64,000 nucleotides of DNA from Liquidambar formosana (taxonomy: Eukaryota > Streptophyta > Magnoliopsida > Saxifragales > Altingiaceae). How positions within the stretch are numbered: the first letter of the stretch is position 1; every line of letters begins with the position of its first letter. Location of the stretch: NCBI GenBank assembly GCA_039720395.1, contig CM077831.1:19212982-19276981 (forward strand). The letters are read 5' to 3'. The translations under genes and the position numbers were made by a program. Positions 58,317 to 64,000 of this stretch are shown in pieces. The notes beneath the pieces are model-generated. The model did not search any database, was not told where the DNA came from, and saw only the letters and a list, made by a program, of their open reading frames with translations.

Positions 58317-60055
58317 CCTGTGTAAAGAAAAATTAAAAGGTTCAACATTGAATCATTATTGAACAATTCGTAAACCAAACATAAAAAAATCCAGAAGCAC
58401 AACTAGCACATGTGGTAGTTAGTTAAGTTTGTGTTTTCAATGCAGGGCGGCACATCATTGGATGGTGTATGCAATATATTTTCCATATTTTAAAATATGA
58501 TGAATACCAATAAAAAAATCAAGGTCATAATGGATAATTACTAAAATGAGGGAAAAAAAAAGTTTTTTTTAGAAAGGTATAATATATACTTCCCTCAATT
58601 TCAGTAAGTCAATAAGGGTATGCTACCTTGTAAAAAAAAAAAAAAAAAAAAAAAGGTATTTCTATTTATTACACAGGCAATATGGAATTCCAAAAAAAAA
58701 AAAAAAAAAGAAGATTGCTCTTGTGCATATGCTAGACAAGGCAACATCAAATGGAAATGGATTTTAAAAATATATGTAAAAACAAGCATGCCAATGAAGT
58801 TATATGTAAGATTTCATTCCATAAACTATGTAATACTTCTGCCAATTTTCCTTCATCATCAAAAAAATACAATGCATTAAATGGCTAGCTAGGTCCATTC
58901 TAATTATCATTTTTCATCTAAGGGATACCCAATTGATATCATGATTGTGGTAGATGGCCAATTTCAATTATCAACTACTTTGAAGTGTGCCATGTTTACA
59001 GATGTTAATGAAGTCTATGAACTAAGTACTTGGATCTTTCATCCCGACTAAAACTACTACTCAGGAAAGAGCCAATGGTCTCACTTAAGCACTCCTAGTT
59101 CAAAACAAAAAAACAAATTGATCCTAGCAATCCCATGCAGAGTCCCAAGCCACGCACCAGTCAAGAAGGGAAATGGAGCTACACGTTCCAAAACAATATC
59201 CAAGAAGCACATTTACTATGCCAAAGTAGAAGCCGAGCAATTGTTGTTTCCATTGAACTTCAGACCAAATGCATCAGATGTAGATTCTGAGTGAAAATGA
59301 TGCCTTGCAAAATTCGCACAAATGCCGATATATTCTATACTATGATACAAGGGGAAAGGGTCATTTCATACAAAAACTAATACTCATCTTCACAAACAAA
59401 TGCAATCCAAGGAGATATAAAAACTACCCTAGACTATATAATAGATAAGTTCCCAAAGCCTTGCTATTGTTCACATTCTCTAACACCCCACTGCCATGAC
59501 TTGTCACTTTTGTGTTTGTGAGGGTGTGATGAATAGTTTCATGGGTTGTCATTGTACTTCCAACTGGGAAATGTGGCATCTATGCCTATAATGTTCATGT
59601 GGTACCACTCACAGTAAATGAAAGATCTGTTATATTCTTAAATGACCTTGTTCTACCTCTCTGGCTTCCTCACACCAAACCTGGGCATTCTAAGATGCCA
59701 TAACACAAACAGCCAACAAGCAAAAGACAATAACTAATACCAAGACTATCATGAAGCTAATAGCAACCAAAAAACAGAGCACCCAAAAAGCATAGAAGGA
59801 GACACATTACAATGAGAAAGGAAGAACAAATATACCAACTGGTTAATTACTAGCCCTCAAGAACCACAACCAAGCCACAAACGGAACAAATCCGTCCACT
59901 CCCAATTTTTGTCTCTTGTATAAAAAATTTTGACCACAAGATTTGACCTTCTCAGCAACCAAACAGAGGATTATGATTTTCCAAAAATAGATCTGTAATA
60001 GAAAAACCCCAAAATCACAAACCCTAGATTTACAAGACAATGATTGAAATTTTTT
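58317..60055. other. Non-coding DNA with A-runs
   Basis: Poly(A)/(T) runs at 58632-58653 and 58693-58709; no gene recognised. Confidence 0.4.
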
Positions 60056-61196
60056 TTGGTGATTTTACCAATAAAATGAATGATTAAGGCAATCGCTAGA
60101 AAGATGAATGAAAAATTTGAAAAGTATTGGGATGAATGTAATTTGTTGATGGCTATAGCTGGGGTTTTGGATCCAAGATACAAAATGGTGTTAGTTGAAT
60201 ATTGCTTTTATGAGATATACCCAGAAGGGGAAGCCACTAGGAACATTAACAGTGTTCGAGAGGCTTTATATAAGATTTTTGAGGAGTATGTTGCTAACCA
60301 TACTTCAACTTCGAGCAGCAATGTCGTACCAAGTACAACCTAAGACACTTAGCATTGTGTTTCTTCAAGTAGCAACAATTCTAGTAGTTTTTGGAGAAGT
60401 GTTGCCTCAGGAAAGTCGAGATTTGAGTCTTTTGTTAAGAGGGTTGATACTATTCAACCGGTGAAGTTTGACTTGGATGTGTACTCGGAAGAGGGTGTTT
60501 ATATATGTGGGGATGGTGCAAATGATAATTTTGATGCTTTGGAATGGTGGAAAGTGAATAATCTTAAGTTCCATATTTTGTCTAAGATGGCTGGCGATAT
60601 CTTATCAATTCCCATTACTACAGTGGCCTCGAAGTCGACCTTCAGCACTGAGGGTAGGGTTATTGATCCATATCGTTCATCTTTGGCAACTGATATAGTG
60701 CAGGTTTTGATGTGTGGAGTAGATTGGGCACGCAATCTTCGTGGAATTAAGAAGTCACCGATTGTAAGTATCATTGCAAATATATAGTGGGAGATGTTTT
60801 CTATGGGTTGTTGACTCTTTTGTTGCTTTTATACCCTTCATAAAGCTTAGTGATTGGTTTAAGCATGCTGTACAAATTTACTTTGGGACATAACTGACGA
60901 TAGCATAAAGGAAAGTTTATTCTTAATCAATATGTGCTTTTATTCCCACCTTTATTTTATTATTGTTATTTTTTTTTTTTTTTTTGGCTTCTCTTTGCAA
61001 AGTGGATTAATTAACATGAAGGATATAATACTTCTTTAGTAGTTATATCTATACTTATCTCAGGAAGATTTTTAAGGTTTGTGAACTTTTACCTTACCCA
61101 TGACTTTATTTACTTTATTGAATATATTGATTTTAGACTTTCTAACATCAAATTAACTTTGTATAACTTGTTGTGCAGGATCCGGTGGAAGTCTAA
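60056..61196 (+). pseudogene. hAT transposase 3' half (RICESLEEPER-like), decayed
   Basis: Plus-strand frame from about 60080. KMNEKFEKYWDECNLLMAIA and VLDPRYKMVLVEYCF match the RNase-H-fold (DUF4413-type) segment of plant hAT transposases. In the same frame, after stops TAA (60341) and TAG (60350), comes FDALEWWKVNNLKFHILSKMA...STFSTEGRVIDPYRSSL, the hAT C-terminal dimerisation domain. A clean donor (ATT/GTAAGTATC at 60764) and acceptor (TTGTGCAG at 61171-61178) would join a 5-codon last exon DPVEV with stop at 61194. The BED zinc finger and N-terminal half are missing. It could be a domesticated RICESLEEPER gene fragment or a transposon remnant; the stops make it inactive. Confidence 0.82.
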
Positions 61197-61925
61197 TGGT
61201 GAATGGTCTTTAAGCTTTTGGGGGTTATCTATATGTTCCAATTTTGGAATTTGAACTATTGGTTTTTATTAACAAGCTGCTAGTCTACTAGTTCACCAAA
61301 GTCCGTAATTGTTCATGGTGAACATGGGAATGATGCTACTTTTTTTGGTTGACTTTCATTTTTTTGAAATCAAATTCCTCCCACCATTAGAAAACTTTTG
61401 GAACTTTGAAGTCTGCCAAAGTTTATTTATTTGATTTTGTAGGTTGTTAGACTTGGGTAATAGTCTTTTGGATTATTGGACTAAATTTTAATTCTTTAAA
61501 GTTTAATTTTAGACTTTCTTTTAATTCATTTTTTCAAGAGCTGTTTTTAGATTTATGTTATTTTGTAGGGCGGTTTACATTATTATGACTTATGAATGGA
61601 AGTATGTTAATTCTTAGTGTTTAAAACTCACATTCACGAGCTCAAACCAATCTTGAACACGAGCTCAAATCCAAGCTCGAGCTCAAGCTCATCTTATTAA
61701 GAGCCTGAGCTTTTCCAAATCTTATTGAGCCGAGCTTGAGCACAATAAATTAAGCTCGTTTAAAGCTCGGCTCGTTTATAAATAAACAAGCTTTTGACTG
61801 AACTGAGCTTGAACACTACAAAGCTTGGCTCGACTCTGCTCAGCTCAGCTCAGCTCGTTTGCAACCCCACTCCCTCCCAACTAGGGATGTTAATGGGATG
61901 GGTTTTTTCAAGGCCCCGCCCCACA
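61197..61925. repeat. GAGCTC/AGCTCG-rich subterminal-like repeats
   Basis: 61640-61860 is dense in GAGCTC, AAGCTCG and CTCAGCTCAGCTCAG words in both orientations, like subterminal repeats of DNA transposons. At 61882, TAGGGATGTTAATGGGATGGG resembles the start of a common plant hAT family, cut off after 45 bp by LTR C2. Neither is coding. Confidence 0.5.
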
Positions 61926-61927
61926 CC

Positions 61928-64000
61928 TATCACGACCCAAATTAATTAAGCCGTGATCAATAATAATAAAACAAGCTTTTTCTTTAATAAATCCTTTGAT
62001 AAAATGTGGATGACACGTGTTAAAACCTCAACCATTTTAAAAATTTTCGGCATGACCCATCCGTAAATAGGACATACCATCGTGAAAACCTGTTATAAAA
62101 ATCCATACATAAAAATTTCCTGTCATCCATGTAAGTGGTATCATCCCATGCATCGCATTCCACATACACCCAACCATAAGTAATTAAAATTACAACCCGA
62201 ATTGAATTTACATTTACATTAACCCAATAGAAACCCACTTAATTACATATTCTTTCCCATGAAAATACATTAACAATTAACTTAAAGAAATTCCACTAAG
62301 AGCGTCTTCCGCCCAAGATAGCATAACCAATCCCTGGATTATCTGAAAACATTTAAAATAATAGGCGTGAGTCCGACGACTCAGTAGATACAATTTGACA
62401 TAGTAAACTAAAGCAATGATATAAATAAAACCCATTATATCATTTAAAGCAAAATATACTAACCAAGTATATTACAAATTCGAAAATAAGTTATAACCCA
62501 TAACTTAAAATAAATAATGCATAATGGCCAATGCATGTGACTCATGTCCAATTTACATTAAATCCATTTATTACCAACCACTCCCGCAGGAGTCTTCGCG
62601 CGGATACGGAGGATTTAAACCTACCTCCAAGAGGACAACACAAGGGTTCCTACCTGGAACCGGAAAGTAGCCTTTGATTCGGGAACACAAGGGTTCCTAC
62701 CTGGAACCGGAAAGTACCCCAGGACCAAAGGAATGGAAAACACCGCAAAGTCCCATTGACTGCAAGTAGTCCAATTCCAATGACCCCTTTTAATGCAATA
62801 CTTTTACCCAGTATTCATTAAATCCATTTAATGCATGATTATGCCAACATGCAATGCGATAAACCATAAAATGATTTTATAACCAAAATCATCTTCAAAA
62901 TATACCACATAAACCATAGTGGAAAATAATCACATCATTATACCAATTTATGATAACATCATAAATACCCGTAAAATCAGTACAATTATATTCCATTTAA
63001 TGTATAAAATAAACCAACTCATTAGTAAACATAACTTCCAATTTATGTTATCCAATACCCTAAAGTCCCATTTAAGATTTATTCCATAAATCATGTATAT
63101 TCATATTCTAGGCCCAAGAATACCAAATAATATGATAATATATACCATATTATCATGTCAATAGTTTAAACCTATGTAAATTGCACCTACCTCAACCGAA
63201 TGCGTAGAAAAATGTAACCTTTGGTGCCGTGGGTATGAACTCCAAGCCCTAGGATGCAAATGCACGCTCCCAATCCAAGCCCTAGCTCCCAAATGGCTTG
63301 GTTGATGTTGGTAACGGAGGTCCCAACTCCAAATCACCACCAAAATTCCCCAATATGCATGAATAAACCCATAAGTGTAAGAATGAGACAATAACCCAAA
63401 ATAAATTACAAAACCTAACTCCAAAATGTGAGAAATACCTCTAAAAATGTGAAAGAGTTGGTGAGGATGACAACCCATGCCAACTCCCACGAAATCCAAG
63501 CTCACAACACCGTGAATAAGCTCCAAGCTCCACTAAGAGGTTGGGGAAGATGAATCCAACCATAATAATGCATTCCCAAGCCTCAAAGAGAGAGAAAAAC
63601 CCAAATCCACAACCATACGCGCGTAGATCGGGCCAAAATACGCTAGATCCGAGCTTGCCGGCGTCGGATCGAGGTCGCCGTGCTCTGGCAAGTCGCCGTC
63701 GAGCCTCCGCCCCCTCTTCTCCTTCTCTCCCTCTCTCTCTCTCTCTCTCCTTCCTCAAAAAGACCAGATTTGGTCTAAAATCGTGTGGGGAGGGTTTTTA
63801 TAAAGGGTGAGGGGCATTTGCGTCATTTTACGCAAAAAAAAAAATTTGCAAAAACCGCGATGCACGATCGATCGTGGTCTGAGGGCACGATCAATCGTGA
63901 AAAACAGAACCAAAATCATGTTTCTGGGACACCCACGATCGATCGTCGCCAAGGCACGATCGATCGTCCCTTGCTGAAAATGCCCAGTAACTCAGGCAAA
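61928..64000 (+). repeat. LTR C2 (runs off the window)
   Basis: The plus strand begins TATCACGACCCAAATTAATT (family start TGTCACAACCC, second base mutated) and matches LTR C1 inversely over at least 61928-63190. It holds the uninterrupted counterpart of the solo LTR B insertion site near 62750. TATA-like TTTATAAAG is at about 63796. CT-rich and GC-rich DNA lies around 63600-63750; open frames on both strands there come from this composition. Confidence 0.75.
63863..63968. repeat. Four CACGATCGATCGTG-type palindromes
   Basis: 63863-63876 is a perfect 14 bp palindrome. 63886-63899 (CACGATCAATCGTG), 63934-63947 and 63955-63968 (CACGATCGATCGTC) differ by one base each. They lie within 106 bp, downstream of the TATA-like site of LTR C2. 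Confidence 0.9.

Noticed and set aside
63441..63952. Frames on both strands in GC/CT-rich DNA near the window end
   Set aside because: Arg/Ser/Glu-rich products of simple CT and CG composition inside LTR C2; overlapping on both strands.
1..64000. tRNA, rRNA or intact host protein genes
   Set aside because: I looked for conserved T-loop/B-box words and for long spliced coding regions and found none I could support.

Overview
The window is nuclear DNA of a flowering plant, most likely a woody eudicot. The support is Ty3/gypsy Tat-type LTR retrotransposons, Stowaway, hAT and Mutator-like elements, AT-rich intergenic DNA full of microsatellites, and no bacterial gene organisation. I cannot name the species. 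Almost everything recognisable is transposon-derived. I see no intact host gene, tRNA, rRNA or CRISPR array.

Left third (1-23.5 kb) is a set of nested retrotransposons. An old LTR (C1) received a second element that now survives as a solo LTR (B, target duplication GGGAC at 2210-2214 and 22612-22616). Into solo LTR B jumped a complete 17.3 kb Tat/Ogre-like element (N, 3522-20833, target duplication CTTAG) whose two 2.77 kb LTRs are almost identical, so it is young. N is coded on the minus strand: 5' LTR, primer binding site, gag, protease, an intron-like gap, pol with reverse transcriptase, two RNase H domains and integrase. Then come an antisense (plus-strand) plant-mobile-domain gene with its own TATA box, a tandem hairpin array, and the 3' LTR. 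The sense genes are damaged: in-frame stops, and a protease without its catalytic Asp motif. The antisense gene is open. A partial LTR (A) related to B lies at 1-1309 in the opposite direction.

Middle (23.5-56 kb) is a direct segmental duplication, roughly 23502-40760 and 42819-56028. After duplicating, each half was invaded differently. Copy 1 has solo LTR D (24323-26469), solo LTR E (34487-36223), a 2.4 kb internal tandem duplication and a 152 nt foldback. Copy 2 has a solo LTR (43479-44286), a Mutator-like element with 0.6 kb terminal inverted repeats (45834-48804) that itself carries an hAT insert (46127-47230), and a 1.5 kb unclassified insert. Three decayed fragments of a papain-type cysteine protease gene ride on these copies.

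Right end (56-64 kb) holds low-complexity tandem DNA, a decayed hAT (RICESLEEPER-like) transposase 3' half with a recognisable intron, and a second copy of LTR C (C2, 61928 to the window end).

The most unusual signal is the 6433-8285 array inside element N. About twenty units of about 92 bp each carry two short hairpins. The stem arms change from unit to unit but stay complementary, while a 5 nt loop stays the same.
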